A stretch of 64,000 nucleotides of DNA from Rostrohypoxylon terebratum (Eukaryota > Ascomycota > Sordariomycetes > Xylariales > Hypoxylaceae), in NCBI GenBank assembly GCA_022497145.1, contig MU385929.1, positions 62,001 through 126,000 of the forward strand. The letters are read 5' to 3'. Below, in pieces: positions 10,508-21,866 of this stretch. Numbering within the stretch: the stretch's first letter is position 1; each line of letters begins with the position of its first letter. The notes beneath the pieces are model-generated. The model was not told the DNA's origin, did no database searches, and saw only the letters and a list, made by a program, of their open reading frames with translations. The translations under genes were made by a program, and so were the position numbers.

Positions 10508-11710
10508 ATGGGAGGTGGACCAGAACAATTCCGCACGGTAGCCTACTTCGTCAACTGGGCCATCTACGGCCGCAAGCACAGACCGCAGGACCTGCCCGTC
10601 GACAAGCTAACCCACATACTATACGCCTTCGCCAACGTGCGCCCCGAATCCGGCGAGGTCTACCTCACCGACACCTGGGCCGACACGGACATCCACTGGG
10701 AGGGCGACAGCTGGAACGATGTCGGCACCAACTTGTACGGGTGCTTGAAACAGCTCAACCTTCTCAAGCGGCGGAACCGGAATCTCAAAGTGCTGCTCTC
10801 CGTGGGCGGGTGGACGTACAGCAGCAACTTCAAGCAGCCAGCTTCTACGCCACAAGGCCGAGCCAACTTCGCTAACTCCTGCGTCGAGCTGATCAAGAAC
10901 CTCGGCTTCGACGGCATCGACGTGGACTGGGAGTATCCGCAAAACCCCTCCGAAGCCTCGGACTTCGTCGCCCTGCTACACGCCGTGCGCGAAGCCATGG
11001 ATAACTACAGCCGCACCTTACCCGCACCATACCACTTCGAGCTAACCGTAGCCTGCCCCGCCGGCGCGCAGAACTACAGCAAGCTGGACATCGCAGGCAT
11101 GGACCGGCTTCTCGACTTCTGGAACCTGATGGCGTACGACTTCGCGGGGTCCTGGGACTCCACGTCAGGGCACCAAGCGAACCTGTTCCCTAGCCATTCC
11201 AACCCGCGCTCCACACCCTTCAGCACCGTCGGCGCGGTTGACTACTACATATCCCGAGGTGTCCATCCCTCGAAGATCGTTCTCGGCATGCCCTTATACG
11301 GACGCGCGTTTCAGGGCACCGACGGCCCGGGAGCCCCGTACTCGGGCGTCGGCGAGGGCACGTGGGAGAACGGAGTCCACGACTACAAGAAACTGCCTCT
11401 GCCTGGAGCGACCGAGCATATCGACCGCGAGGCCGGGGCCAGCTACTGCTACGCCCCGGCGACGCGGACGCTAGTCAGCTACGACACTGTGGATATGGCA
11501 CGGCGCAAAGCCTACTACGTGAGGCAGGAGCGCCGGCTTGGTGGGGCCATGTGGTGGGAGAGCAGCGCTGATAAGGAGGGCGGCCAGAGCTTGATTGCGA
11601 ATGTGGTCGATGCGTTTGGTGGGCCTTATTCGCTCGATCGCACGCCGAATTGTATCACGTATCCGCATACCAAGTATGAGAACTTGCGGGCTGGGTTTCC
11701 TAACAACTAG
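10508..11710 (+). CDS. Glycoside hydrolase family 18 chitinase (intracellular ChiB-like type)
   Basis: An intronless gene that hydrolyses beta-1,4-linked chitin with retention of configuration. From Met at 10508 (context ACAAAAATGG) it encodes 400 residues: VAYFVNWAIYGR at the barrel start, the SVGGWTYS substrate-binding motif, the catalytic DGIDVDWEYP motif with acid/base Glu142, MAYDFAGSWD, and GAMWWESSADK near the end. The size and lack of a secretion signal fit the 40-45 kDa class that works in autolysis or turnover. The frame stays open upstream to ATG 10280, adding 76 residues with a hydrophobic signal-anchor-like start (ILPVTVLLASFLLTQLY) and a Thr/His/Gln-rich linker. That part reads more like a CA-rich leader, but a membrane-targeted isoform cannot be excluded. 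Confidence 0.9.
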   Translation: MGGGPEQFRTVAYFVNWAIYGRKHRPQDLPVDKLTHILYAFANVRPESGEVYLTDTWADTDIHWEGDSWNDVGTNLYGCLKQLNLLKRRNRNLKVLLSVGGWTYSSNFKQPASTPQGRANFANSCVELIKNLGFDGIDVDWEYPQNPSEASDFVALLHAVREAMDNYSRTLPAPYHFELTVACPAGAQNYSKLDIAGMDRLLDFWNLMAYDFAGSWDSTSGHQANLFPSHSNPRSTPFSTVGAVDYYISRGVHPSKIVLGMPLYGRAFQGTDGPGAPYSGVGEGTWENGVHDYKKLPLPGATEHIDREAGASYCYAPATRTLVSYDTVDMARRKAYYVRQERRLGGAMWWESSADKEGGQSLIANVVDAFGGPYSLDRTPNCITYPHTKYENLRAGFPNN

Positions 11711-12292
11711 GATTGGCGTGGCAACGGGCATGACAATGGAATTGGGTTTTAAGGGGATCGAGGGTAGATTGGTTAACGGCTGATGCTGGATGGGACTCAT
11801 GAAATAGATCTTCTAGAAAGGGTAAAAAGGTTTTACGAATGCATCCTTGGAAGATAGCTATTGGTGAGATGCTGTAGATATTGAGCTACAGATGCACTCA
11901 ACCAGTGATGAAAATGAAAAAATATTACCAGTAACCTAGTTCGGATCCGCAAAGTCGTTGGAGAGATCACCTGTGAAGGTGGACAAATAGATAAACTCCT
12001 CGTAGACGCACTCTTGTTCCGCAGCTCTTCTTCTCACCTAACATTGCCGTAGATTATAGGGCATAAGGATTACTCTTATCACACAGAGTAACTACGGCAG
12101 GCCCTAGTATTGAAATTCGGGAGAACACACAATGAATCACACATGATAAAATTGCAATGAGGTTTTTTTACGACGTTTATTCATCTGAACCGAGCCATGT
12201 CATCTATGTCCTATCATGATAACACCGTGAACCCCGTTCCCATGTTCCAACCCAAAAGCCCATTTTACTCGTAGAATCGATTCAAGAGGCGT
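11711..12292. other. Intergenic between convergent genes
   Basis: 3' flanks of the chitinase and the ubiquitin fusion gene. Nothing else recognised. Confidence 0.5.
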
Positions 12293-12817
12293 TTACTGCT
12301 TGTCGAAAACATAGGTGAGGTGGCATCGGCCACAGTATTGTCGGTCTTGCATGGCGGCCATGAAGACACCAGCACCGCACTATTGGCATCGTGTTAGCAT
12401 CGTTGACATTAGTTGAAGAGGACGGTCGGAATAAAAACTTACAGTGTCGGCGGGGCACTCGCGGCGGAGACGCTCGATCTTGCCATCGCCGTCGACCTTG
12501 TAGTACTTGAGAACAGCTAACTTGGTCTTCTTGCGCTTGTGCTTAATCTTCTTGGGGGTGGTGTACACCTTCTTCTTGCGCTTCTTGGCACCACCACGTA
12601 GGCGGAGCACAAGGTGAAGAGTGCTCTCCTTCTGGATGTTGTAGTCGGAGAGAGTTCGTCCATCCTCGAGCTGCTTTCCGGCGAAGATCAATCGCTGCTG
12701 GTCAGGGGGGATTCCCTCCTTGTCCTGAATCTTGGACTTGACATTGTCGATAGTGTCGGAAGACTCCACCTCAAGGGTGATAGTCTTACCCGTGAGGGTT
12801 TTGACGAAGATCTGCAT
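12293..12817 (-). CDS. RPS31: Ubiquitin fused to 40S ribosomal protein eS31 (S27a)
   Basis: Exons 12817-12443 and 12379-12293 give 153 residues. Residues 1-76 are canonical ubiquitin ([12 protein letters not shown] at the start, [10 protein letters not shown] at the end). Ubiquitin is cleaved off after Gly76 and supplies the free pool. The tail is eS31: a Lys/Arg-rich segment ([14 protein letters not shown]), then the zinc ribbon whose four Cys lie in RRECPADTC...QYCGRC. The intron (12442-12380) splits the ribbon between Thr125 and Cys126. A likely second intron sits in the 5' leader: a GTACGT donor at 13099 and a CAACAG acceptor five bases before the ATG. That matches the long leaders of such genes but is not proven. 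The gene is divergent from the eS26 gene and shares its promoter. Confidence 0.97.
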
Positions 12818-13658
12818 GTTGCCTGTTGAACCATTGTTAGATATTTGTGCATCGAAGTTGTACTCGATGAGGATAATCGAGTGAATGCTGCTGTGTTATA
12901 ATGTGGTGTAGTATGATGTAGTGGGAAGGCGATCCTGTGAATATTTGCGCTGGGTGCAAGACGGTGCAAGATGCGCCTCAGCATCGCGAATCGATGAATA
13001 TTGCGATCGCATGCAAACCACAGAATGCCATGATAAGTGAAAGGCGAGGGAAGATGCTGGGGGTGTGTTTGAGGGCATTCTGGTGGATGGTTGACGTACC
13101 TAGACAATATTGCTATTGCCGTCCTAAGCACCACGAAGATAGAAATTGGTTTGTGGAAGGGAAAGAAAAAAGTTCGAGGTGGGAGGAGCCTCAAGAGTGT
13201 GATAAGGTACGGGTATGCTGTAGTGTGGTGGGTCCTGGAAAAACTCAGGTAAATCAGTGCTGATTGTCAGATAATCAATCACGTGCTAGGGTTTCTCTAT
13301 GCGCTTAACCCTGTGGCAATGGATCTTGCGTAGATTTTACGCCAAGTGCTTGGTACGGCTTGCACCCACCTGATTCAAGTTGTTTTCTTATTGGTTCGTT
13401 CAATTTCCTATGCTAGTGTTAGTGGGGCAACTTTAGACATTTCTGACCAGCCAAAACTTTGCCCACCAAAATTCAACATTAGATTCCAAATCACGAACCA
13501 TTTTCTTTTCCTTCTACAACCAACTTCCATCAACCACAATTTGTACGTCCAACCCTCTCCCCACCCGCCAGACAAGCCAGACAAAATTATCGATTGTTCA
13601 AATAATTCAAGGACTTGCATCGCATATCTAACATTGTTCTAAATAGAACACCGTCACC
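12818..13658. promoter_or_regulatory. Shared divergent promoter of two ribosomal-protein genes
   Basis: About 840 bp separate the two start codons. The probable leader intron of the ubiquitin gene occupies up to 13099. The remaining core holds CACGTG (13280-13285, a Cbf1-type E-box) directly followed by CTAGGGTTT (13286-13294), then TTAACCCTG (13305-13313). The AACCCT cores lie in opposite orientation, as in Tbf1/telobox sites. Tbf1 plus Cbf1 control ribosomal-protein genes in Candida albicans. The same role here is inference. Confidence 0.55.
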
Positions 13659-14306
13659 ATGGTCAAGAAGAGAAAGAACAACGGCCGCAACAAGAAGGGC
13701 CGCGGCCACACCAAGCCTATCCGCTGCAGCAACTGCTCGCGATGCACTCCCAAGGATAAGGCAATCAAGCGCTTTACCATCCGCAACATGGTCGAATCTG
13801 CAGCTATCCGTACGTTCTGATTGTTCCAGCAATTCCTGACCTTCTTCTACTACACTATACTATTATACTATTATAGACATAACACGAATATATGACATGG
13901 CACATGAATTCAAAGCTAACAGACTAAATCACAGGTGATATCTCGGATGCCTCCGTGTTCTCCGAGTACACGGTTCCCAAGATGTACCTCAAGCTGCAGT
14001 ACTGTGTCTCTTGCGCTATCCACGGCAAGATTGTCCGGTACGTCCTCCCGTCGGGAGTTTGACTACGCGCTCTTTAGGGCTGCGTATGCGCCTGAGAAGA
14101 GCCTTGGCCGAACCTCGAAGCGATATATCTTTATATATATCGCTCCTCCCCCACCCCTACCGCTCGAACGAACACAATCCGCTAACAATCATGTTTCTAG
14201 TGTCCGATCGCGCGAGGGTCGCCGCAACCGAGCTCCCCCCCCTCGTGTGCGTTACAACAAGGATGGCAAGAAGGTGACTCCCACCCAGACTGCCAAGGTT
14301 GCCTAA
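13659..14306 (+). CDS. RPS26: 40S ribosomal protein eS26
   Basis: Three exons (13659-13809, 13935-14037, 14201-14306) with phases 1 and 2 give 119 residues. The start has a strong context (CACCATGG). The protein begins MVKKRKNNGRNKKGRGH and contains the zinc-binding Cys residues (IRCSNCSRC and YCVSCAIH). It ends with the basic, proline-rich tail EGRRNRAPPPRVRYNKDGKK that lines the mRNA exit channel of the 40S subunit. Length and order match the family. The two introns (125 and 163 nt) are long for this window, a usual trait of fungal ribosomal-protein genes. Confidence 0.97.
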
Positions 14307-14957
14307 ATGGTTTCTTTACGGTGTCTCGGGGAATGAACGAACAGGGTCTGGGATGAATCAGGTCATCGGAAATGGTTTCGCTTTGCATGAAAAACGGTTT
14401 TCGGAATAATTTTCCAGATAATGACTTCTATGAATGAATAGTCATATTGCCATGATGAGCAATCTTTTGTTTTCTTGCCATGCATTTTATGTGATTCGAC
14501 TCAAGTGTCTGTTAATTTCCACGGCGTACGTTGGAAGCGTTGGAAGTTCGATTTGCCTCAGATCATTCAGTTGTGTGGAATCCAGGTCGCCTAACACGCT
14601 GCCCACAATTCCAAATTCGCCTCCCAGGCTATCCAGTTGAGCGCAATCTAAAATTGGATAATATGAGATGCACACTATTCTAGCATTACCAAAGAAAAAG
14701 AGATGCGTCGAAATCCACGTAAAGCCCTGCTATATGAGCTCTTACTCTATTCAATACCTAGTATTGGAATGGTTAAACGTTAAACTGTAGAAGGGTGTAC
14801 CCAGGTCCCAGGTCCGAAGCACCCACGTAGTTTCCCGACGCCTACCAATTTTTCAGTCGCACTTTCCAATCGTCCAGAAAAAAAGAAAACAGCATAAAAT
14901 ATCACAACTAACCCCCTTTTACTAACTAACTCATCAGCAATATAAAAGGCAAAAGAT
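14307..14957. other. Intergenic, 3' flank of eS26
   Basis: No gene pattern recognised between the eS26 stop codon and the tRNA. Confidence 0.5.
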
Positions 14958-15096
14958 TGGACACGCGGGGAATTGAACCCCGGACCTTCAGCATACCACT
15001 GTGTGATCAGTATTCAAGATGATTACTATGAGTTATAGGTCATTTCTATACCAAGATCAGTGCGAAGCAGACGTCATACCCCTAGACCACGTGCCC
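14958..15096 (-). tRNA. tRNA-Ala (CGC) with a 67-nt intron
   Basis: The minus strand folds as a tRNA. The acceptor stem GGGCACG pairs with CGTGTCC and includes the G3:U70 pair that marks alanine tRNAs. The discriminator is A. The D arm is GTC...GAC, and the T arm is CGGGG-TTCAATT-CCCCG. The anticodon loop reads TTCGCA then intron, giving anticodon CGC. The intron (15060-14994) sits after position 37 as expected. One oddity: the anticodon stem TCTGC/GCTGA has a T:T mismatch in the middle, so either the exon boundary is slightly different or the gene is imperfect. Confidence 0.8.
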
Positions 15097-15736
15097 TGAA
15101 GGATGGTAAAGCGTTGTGTATAGTAAGCTTATAAACTAATAGCCTGTTTTTTTATGTCCGGTTACGGGGATGGCCGAGTTTGTAAGCTGAGAGCGAGAAG
15201 ATATGGAGGGGGAGGCAGTGTGGATCGGATTTGGGTACTGTATAATCTGGAGGTCGAATACTAGGTATGTACGGATCTGTTTGTTCTTAACCTTCTCTCA
15301 AATGAAAGGTACCCATTCAATTCAACTTAGTTTTTGATCTTCTTGTATGATTTTATTTACCTCGACTCAAAACTGCTTGTGGTTTGCTCAAATATGTCCT
15401 AGAGATAGAATAGGTAGAAATACACTGTGCGCCATGAAATCTTGAGAAGCCGGGCATTACCTACGTAGAGGGCAATGGTAACATAGCTTCTCTTAGAATG
15501 GAATCCTACGATGGCGCTGAATACACGTTCAATATACTTATGGTTAATCAAAACATATATTCATTCAAGACAGACCTCGTTTAGGTCCACCTTTGGATAT
15601 TCATTCGTTTTCATTACACGCCTCCATGACCGACCAGGCGTCAATTCATTCCCCGCCCCAATCATCGCAGCCCGTTCGTTTCAATCATTATATAAATACC
15701 AAGCTCGTAACTGGAATTCGTCCTTCGTCTTCGTCA
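15097..15736. other. Intergenic, 3' flank of SMC4
   Basis: No coding pattern recognised. Confidence 0.5.
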
Positions 15737-18700
15737 TCACAAGCCCACCGTCTGGCCTCCGTTGTGGTGCCTTGGTATGCTGCGGGTGATAAAGTCGCGG
15801 TTCTCGATTGTCACGCTCTTGGTCATGTGGTTGACCTTGTAAACACCAACCAGCCGAGCAGCGAGCTCGAACATGTTATTTCGTAGAGATATGACGACGA
15901 ATTGGGCGTTCTTGGTCCGCTCCTTGATGTAGTTCGCCACAATGGACACCTAAGCATAATGTTATTAGCAACCTATGAGACAGAGTTGTTGCAATATGCA
16001 ATGTGGGGGATGGGGAGAATACTCACATTTCGGAAATCCAGGGCAGCGTCGATTTCGTCCATGACGTATAACGGTGTTGGCTTATAGTGGTGCAGAGCAA
16101 ATACTAGCGCAAGACTAGACAACGTCTTCTCGCCACCACTGAGATTGCTGATATTTTTCCAACTCTTCTTGGGCGGCATGACGGAAAAGAGGATACCCTC
16201 GCTGAAGGGATCCAGGCTATCGACGAGTTCTAACTCAGCATTTCCACCCATCGTGATCATCTGGTACATCTCCTTCAGTCGGAGAGAAATGGTGCTGAAG
16301 CCTTCCATGAATCCCTCTAACCTGAGGCGTCGCAGGTCATCGCATCGCTTCTTGGCAGCATCGCGTTGTTGAACAGCGCTTGCTAGGTCGGATGAACGAG
16401 CTGCATGTTCTTCAACTCTGCGCCGGTACTCTGATAAGACACTGACGTCAACGTTGACATTCTGCGTCTTCTCCTCGAGAGCAGCGATCTCGGCCTTCAG
16501 CGTATCCTTGTCCATATCCTTTAATTCATCTTCAGTAAACCGCGGGAGCTCCTCAGGCTGCTGCACTTGTTCTTGTTCCTGTTCCTGTTGTTCTTCCTCT
16601 TGGTTTTCGGTAGGCTCTTCTTGGCCTTCTTCTTGGCCTTCCGTTTGGGCCAGTTTCTTAGCTGGTGGTGGGCCGCTAAGATCGCTGACATTCTGGAGCA
16701 CGAGCTTGTTGAGTTTCTCGTCCCAATAGCGTAGGCGCTTCTGGTTCTCGACGAGTACTTTTTGATTTTCTTCGAGCTTGTTACGCATCTCAATCTCGAC
16801 CGCCCGGGTCTCATTGAGTTCTGATGTCTTCTCATCCAGTTCTGCCTTCAGCGTAGACAATTCCTTTTTCTTGTCGGCGAGTTCCGCCTCAGCCTCCTCG
16901 ACACGGGCATTTAAGGATTCAGATTTGCTACCTTGGTTCTCAACCTCTTCCTCGAGTTTTTCGAGGTCGCGCACGGCGGTCTCTAATTCCCTAGTAGCCT
17001 TGGCGTGATCTTTCTCGAGTTTCGTCTTGGACTTCTCTGCCTTCGCCTTCTTCACTTCAGCGTTGGACATCTCCTCGTTGTTAGATGATATTTCCTCCTT
17101 GATGGCATCGACCTTAGCACGTTGAGCACGGAGCTTCTCACCGCCAATCTCCATAATCTTATCTTGCAATTCCTTAATTTCCGCCTCCACGCCTTCGGTT
17201 TCGGCATGAAGCTTGGTTACCTCCTTATTCAGCTTGGAAATTTCCTTCTGTAGCGCGGCCACTCTGTTATCGTCAGTCTGTGATGGTTGGTGTTCCTTGC
17301 TCAGCTCCTTGACACGTCGCTGGGCATCCGCGAGATTTTTCTCGGCGCTCTGCACCTCGAGGCCGATCTTTTGCATCTTGGTGTCGAGTTGAGGAATCTG
17401 GTCCTTCAAATATCTAAGACGTGACTCGAGCTCCCGCTGGTGATCCTGAAATTCTTGGAATTTCGCCTCAATATCGTCACGAGCGCTTTCAAGTTTGGCG
17501 ACTTGCTCCTTAGACGTGTCGGCCACGAGTTTGCTCGACATTAAACCTCTCTTGACAGTGCTTCCTCCTCCAGACATAGTACCACTCTTGTCGATAAGCT
17601 CTCCATCAAGTGTGACTACTCGCCATCTTTTGGCGCCGTAAGCGATTCGGTTCGCCTGGGCTAGGTCTTTCGCGACTAGAGTATCATTAAGCGCGTGATA
17701 GAAAGCAGGCCTGAATTTGTCTTCCTTAGCTCTGATCAGGTCGAACAGGCGTGGAGCATTTTCGGGAGTCTGGATGGGTTGCAAACTGCGTTTGCTAAGC
17801 TTGTCCAAACACATGAAATTGCCTCTTCCAAGGTTAGTCTTTCGAAGATATTCTATGCATTGCTGACCAGCTTCTACCGTATCGGTAACGAAATGGTCGA
17901 GGGAAGGACAAGCCGTGGAAATCGCAACATCATATTTCTCATCGATAGTACCGAGGTTGCCAAGGCGACCGTGGAACCCGTCGATTCGTCCAGATTCTTT
18001 CATCCGCATCAATGCTGTAAGTACGTTGCCTCGATTCTGATTCTGAGAGAGATTGGATCTTGCCTCCTCTGCCTTTTGTCTAGCATTTGATACTTTGGAA
18101 CGAACGTTTGGCTCCATCTGAGCCAAGCTTTCGAGATCAGCCTCAATTTTCTTAGCTTCCTTCTCTAGTTTCGCTTTCTCGGCTTGACACTCCTTCAGTT
18201 CAGCGAGCTTGGCCGTACGACCTTCTTCGATGTTGGCGATCTTGGTCTGCATCTCCTCGAGGGCAACGGCGCCCGCATTGGCCTTCTCCTTGAGGATAGC
18301 CATCTCAGACTCGGCAACAGCAATAGCAGATTGCTTCTGGTTGATCTTCTCTTTCCAGGGCTCGAGGGATTTCTGCTTAACGGCGATTTGGTCAGAAAAC
18401 ACTTGCGTTTTCCCCTTGAGGCTGTCTCGTATCTTCGCAAGTTCGGCTTCTTCTTTTAGCACACGCTGTTCAAGAGCTGTGATCTCTTCAGAACGTGAGG
18501 CAATCTCCTCGGTGCACTGCTCAATAGTTTCCTCGGCTTCAGCTGTCAAGTTTTCGGCATTGGTAATCGTCTTTTCAAGCTTTTTCTGTTTGTCAGTCAA
18601 GAATTTCCGTTTCTCATCAAACTTCACCCTCTCTTGCTCGAACTTGGCGGCTTCCTTGACGAGGCCCTGGACATGCTTTTCTTGCGATTCAAATTCTTTG

Positions 18701-20226
18701 GAACCCTTAGCGTAGGCTTTTTGTAGCTGCTTTATGACCTGTTCGCTGCCTTGGTGCTTCTCAAGCTCGTCATCAAGTTGAGCTTGCATCTGATTAATTG
18801 CTTCCTCAGTGACGCTCACGTTGTTGTTACATTCGCTGATGTAGAGCTGGTAGAGCGCTGACTGCTTCAAAGTCAAATCATTTTCGTCCCGAATATAGGC
18901 CAGGGCTTTATTCTTCTTATCTTCGAGGCTGTTCTTCTCCTTTTCTACGTGTTGGACACGTCCGCTCTTCTCCATGCAGATTTCATTGAGGGTTTCGACC
19001 TCGGTTGCAGCCTCTTCGATAGGAGTCTTATACTTAGATGTACCAATAATATCTTCAAGATACTCTAGTAAACCATCCTCGTGTTCGTTCGCAGCCTTAG
19101 GTTTCATCTGAGCAATCGATTCGACTTCACCCTGGAGAATGAGGAAACGCTTATGGTCAAGATCGATCCCCCGGTCCCGGAGGAGGGTTGTAACCGTGGT
19201 AAAGTTGGACTCGGCACCATTGATGTAGTATTTGCTCGAATTGTTCTTGAAGGCTTTTCTCGATATGATGATCTGCGAGTTGGGGATCACTTCCGTTCCA
19301 CCTCCAGGCAAGTCCATAACCTCCTGGAAGTGTACTGCTACCTCACAATGATCGAGATTTGGGTAAGCGGCAGAATTGTGGATCAAAGCTGAGATTTTGC
19401 CCTGTCGCATCTTACTAGCTCTGAATCCAAAGACGAAAAGAAGCGAATCGATGACATTCGATTTTCCGGAACCGTTGGGTCCAACTACCGAGGAGAAGGA
19501 AGAGTGGAAGGGACCAACTTCTTGTCGCCCAGCGTAACTCTTGAAGTTGTTTAAGATCAAATATGTAATGACGATGCGAGCCTTGGGCCCCGTCTCTTCG
19601 ACTACCGGCATTGCCATCTTGCGCGACTTCAGGACAATATCCATAGGCCTCTCCAGGATGGTATCCATTGGCCGAATAGGTTTCACCTGAGTGATGGTCT
19701 CATCTGGGGACTCTTGTTGCTCGTTGATGCTCTGGCTGGTGATATCAGCTAATGGTGTACCGTGGAGCTCAGAGGGTTCTTCAGATTGAGCGGGTGTGGG
19801 CATATGAGGTTGGCTATCGTGTTGGCTATCGGGCTGGCTCTCGGGAGTAGCCTCTTTGCTAGGTTGGCGCGGCGCAACGCTCTTCCGCTTCCTAGGAGCG
19901 GGCTTTTTCACCGTTGAATCCGGGCTTAGGATAGAAGCAGCAGCGGTCTGATCCGGATCCACGATCTCGCTAGATTCAAGGGGGGTTTGAGGAGCGACGC
20001 TCTTTCGTGAACGGTTTGCGCGGGGTGTTGCCGGTGCTGTGGACTTCCTTTTGCTTTGTGTTTGGCGACGCGAAGCTTTGGCGGTCGAAGTCTCGGGTGC
20101 AAATTCTTCTTCACTTTCTTCCTCCTTTATCCTTCGAGTGGTGTTTCCAACATCTTCTTCGTCATCCGATTCGATAATGGCAGTACGCCGCGCTGCGGCA
20201 GCGCGACGAGTCGGACGTGTGGACAT
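15737..20226 (-). CDS. SMC4: Condensin subunit SMC4
   Basis: Two exons (20226-16027, 15949-15737) give 1470 residues. This is the Cut3-type ATPase of the condensin complex, which compacts chromosomes by loop extrusion. Order of parts: a roughly 215-residue disordered Ser/Pro/Lys-rich N-terminus; Walker A GPNGSGKSNVIDS at residues 249-261; coiled coil; a hinge at about 730-890 with the conserved TMSGGGSTVKRG just after it; second coiled coil; the ABC signature LSGGEKTLSSLALVFAL; Walker B VMDEIDAALDFRNVS; and the SMC4-specific end KVNHMTKSVTIENRDF. The 77-nt intron (16026-15950) falls between Walker B and the last strand. A Glu/Gln-rich insert (about 16545-16640) interrupts the second coil near the head. 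The gene is divergent from the ELYS-domain gene. Confidence 0.97.
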
Positions 20227-20846
20227 TTTGAACCGTAGTTGTTGTCGATTGCTACGTGACCCAGGCAGCTAAGGGTACAGAGGGTACAGAGGGTGCAATT
20301 AGGTTATTTCTGAAAGTTAAAAACGATGTCGCACGGATATCACATCTATTTCCGTCGTCGTTCGTCGGACCTCTCGTCGTCGTAAAGTGAATACTAGTAG
20401 GTTCCACGGCTTCGTATGTCGATAATGGTGAAATATGGAAATTCAGGTACCAAATGCCAAATGCAGCTAGGCAAGATGTAAACATAAACAACTTGGAAGT
20501 TGGAACCCTTAACCCCCCCACAACCCCCGCCAAACTTAGAGTTATTACTAAGCCAGCAAATCGCCCAGGTGCCAACTACCAGACTGCCCAACTGCCAAGC
20601 TATTGTCCACCCTACTCCAGCTTTTCTTCATCCACCGCGTCCTGCGCGTCGTACAACGGTACAAGTACAATTGGAAACGCGACTGCTAACTAATATTCCG
20701 ATAAATTACCGGCGCATTCTCCAGAGTCCAGACATTTCCCTCCTTTCACATTCATGATTCGCAAATCAAATCAAGTCCTAGTCCTTCAATCTACCTAGGA
20801 CCTAGGTATCTTGTGCACAATATCTCGTCGTAATCAAAGTTTCGTC
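20227..20846. promoter_or_regulatory. Divergent promoter of SMC4 and the ELYS-domain gene
   Basis: 620 bp between the two start codons. An ACGCGA element (around 20676) resembles the MluI-box core of cell-cycle promoters. A GGAACCCTTAACCCCCC tract lies near 20502. No third gene seen. Confidence 0.4.
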
Positions 20847-21866
20847 ATGATCAAAATGCTTGAAGCTTCGCAATTTGACCGCATCTTCGGTTCTCTAGAC
20901 CCGTTTCCGTACAATCGCAGCTTCACACAAAATCTTGAGGCTTCCCGTCGAAGTCTTGAGGGTTTCTTGTTTATCGACCGAGTATTGAAAGCTCTCAATC
21001 TTTCGAAAGGTATAGTTTCTTTCTCTCTGATAAATGATGAAAATCACCCCGACGTCTCAATACTTGCTCGGATGTTAACTTTACATCTTCATCCTCAACC
21101 AGCTACCAGCCACTATCCTCCTAAGAGCAAGGATGCTCTGCGGCAGCTCTACGAACATATCAGCGAAAGCAAGAATGCGACCATCCATCACAAGCTCTCG
21201 GTCGTCTATTATATACTCCTAGATATCGATGAGCAGAACGGAACAAATCAAGCCGAAGCATACTCACAACGGGCCAGTATCCCCAAGAAGTACAAGATCT
21301 TCATGAAAGGTCTATGGCATATGGACGCGCTGCAGTTCGACCTTGCACTTCAGTACCTTACGCACCCCTCACTGCAACCAGACTTTATAGACGACATTAT
21401 CACCGTCCTAGTCCGACATTCCAAGAACGGTGATTACAGCCTGCCGCTAGCATACTACCACACAGTCCAACCTATTATCCAGTCATCCACAGCGTTAGAG
21501 CTACTCTTCGACTCACTCGCACGATCCAGTGTCATCGACGCCTTCCAGTTCTCACGATCGCACGCCGATTTCATGCGTCGCCAGCTATTCCAACGGCTCG
21601 TTCTGTCCGTACTCGGATCTGCCCACAACGAGGGGGCAAGTGAGAAGGCACTTGATCTGACTAGCCTACCATTCGATACGCAGGAAGAGCAGTGGTTCAA
21701 GGAATGCTTGAACAGCGGCGAAGGAAAGAGACTTCCCGTAGCCAAGGACACACTTCTCATGCGTAGAATTGCTACGGGCCAACCCGGATACGGAGGAGAG
21801 GCCGGCACATGGGCTGTCGTGTTAGAAGGTGTCAAGACGGGGAGCGGAGGTCGCGCGCAGACCTGA
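20847..21866 (+). CDS. ELYS-like domain protein (nuclear pore assembly)
   Basis: The protein matches the fungal ELYS-like family: FDRIFGSLDPFPYN at the start, LEGFLFIDRVLKAL, then YPPKSKDALRQLYEHI and HKLSVVYYILLDID, and a helical C-terminal half. Such proteins associate with the Nup107-160 (Y) complex at nuclear pores. The start is ATG 20847 or 20856. A likely 93-nt intron (21010-21102, GTATAG...ACCAG) removes a stretch absent from the usual family pattern between KAL and YPPK and leaves 308 residues. The intron is a multiple of three and free of stops, so the unspliced 339-residue form is also readable. Confidence 0.8.
   Translation: MIKMLEASQFDRIFGSLDPFPYNRSFTQNLEASRRSLEGFLFIDRVLKALNLSKGIVSFSLINDENHPDVSILARMLTLHLHPQPATSHYPPKSKDALRQLYEHISESKNATIHHKLSVVYYILLDIDEQNGTNQAEAYSQRASIPKKYKIFMKGLWHMDALQFDLALQYLTHPSLQPDFIDDIITVLVRHSKNGDYSLPLAYYHTVQPIIQSSTALELLFDSLARSSVIDAFQFSRSHADFMRRQLFQRLVLSVLGSAHNEGASEKALDLTSLPFDTQEEQWFKECLNSGEGKRLPVAKDTLLMRRIATGQPGYGGEAGTWAVVLEGVKTGSGGRAQT

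Noticed and set aside
12614..13194. Extra frames over the ubiquitin gene and its leader
   Set aside because: They are shifted readings of the ubiquitin exon and leader and have no conserved content.
16145..20272. Plus-strand open frames opposite SMC4
   Set aside because: They are antisense shadows of a highly charged coiled-coil gene and have no domain pattern.
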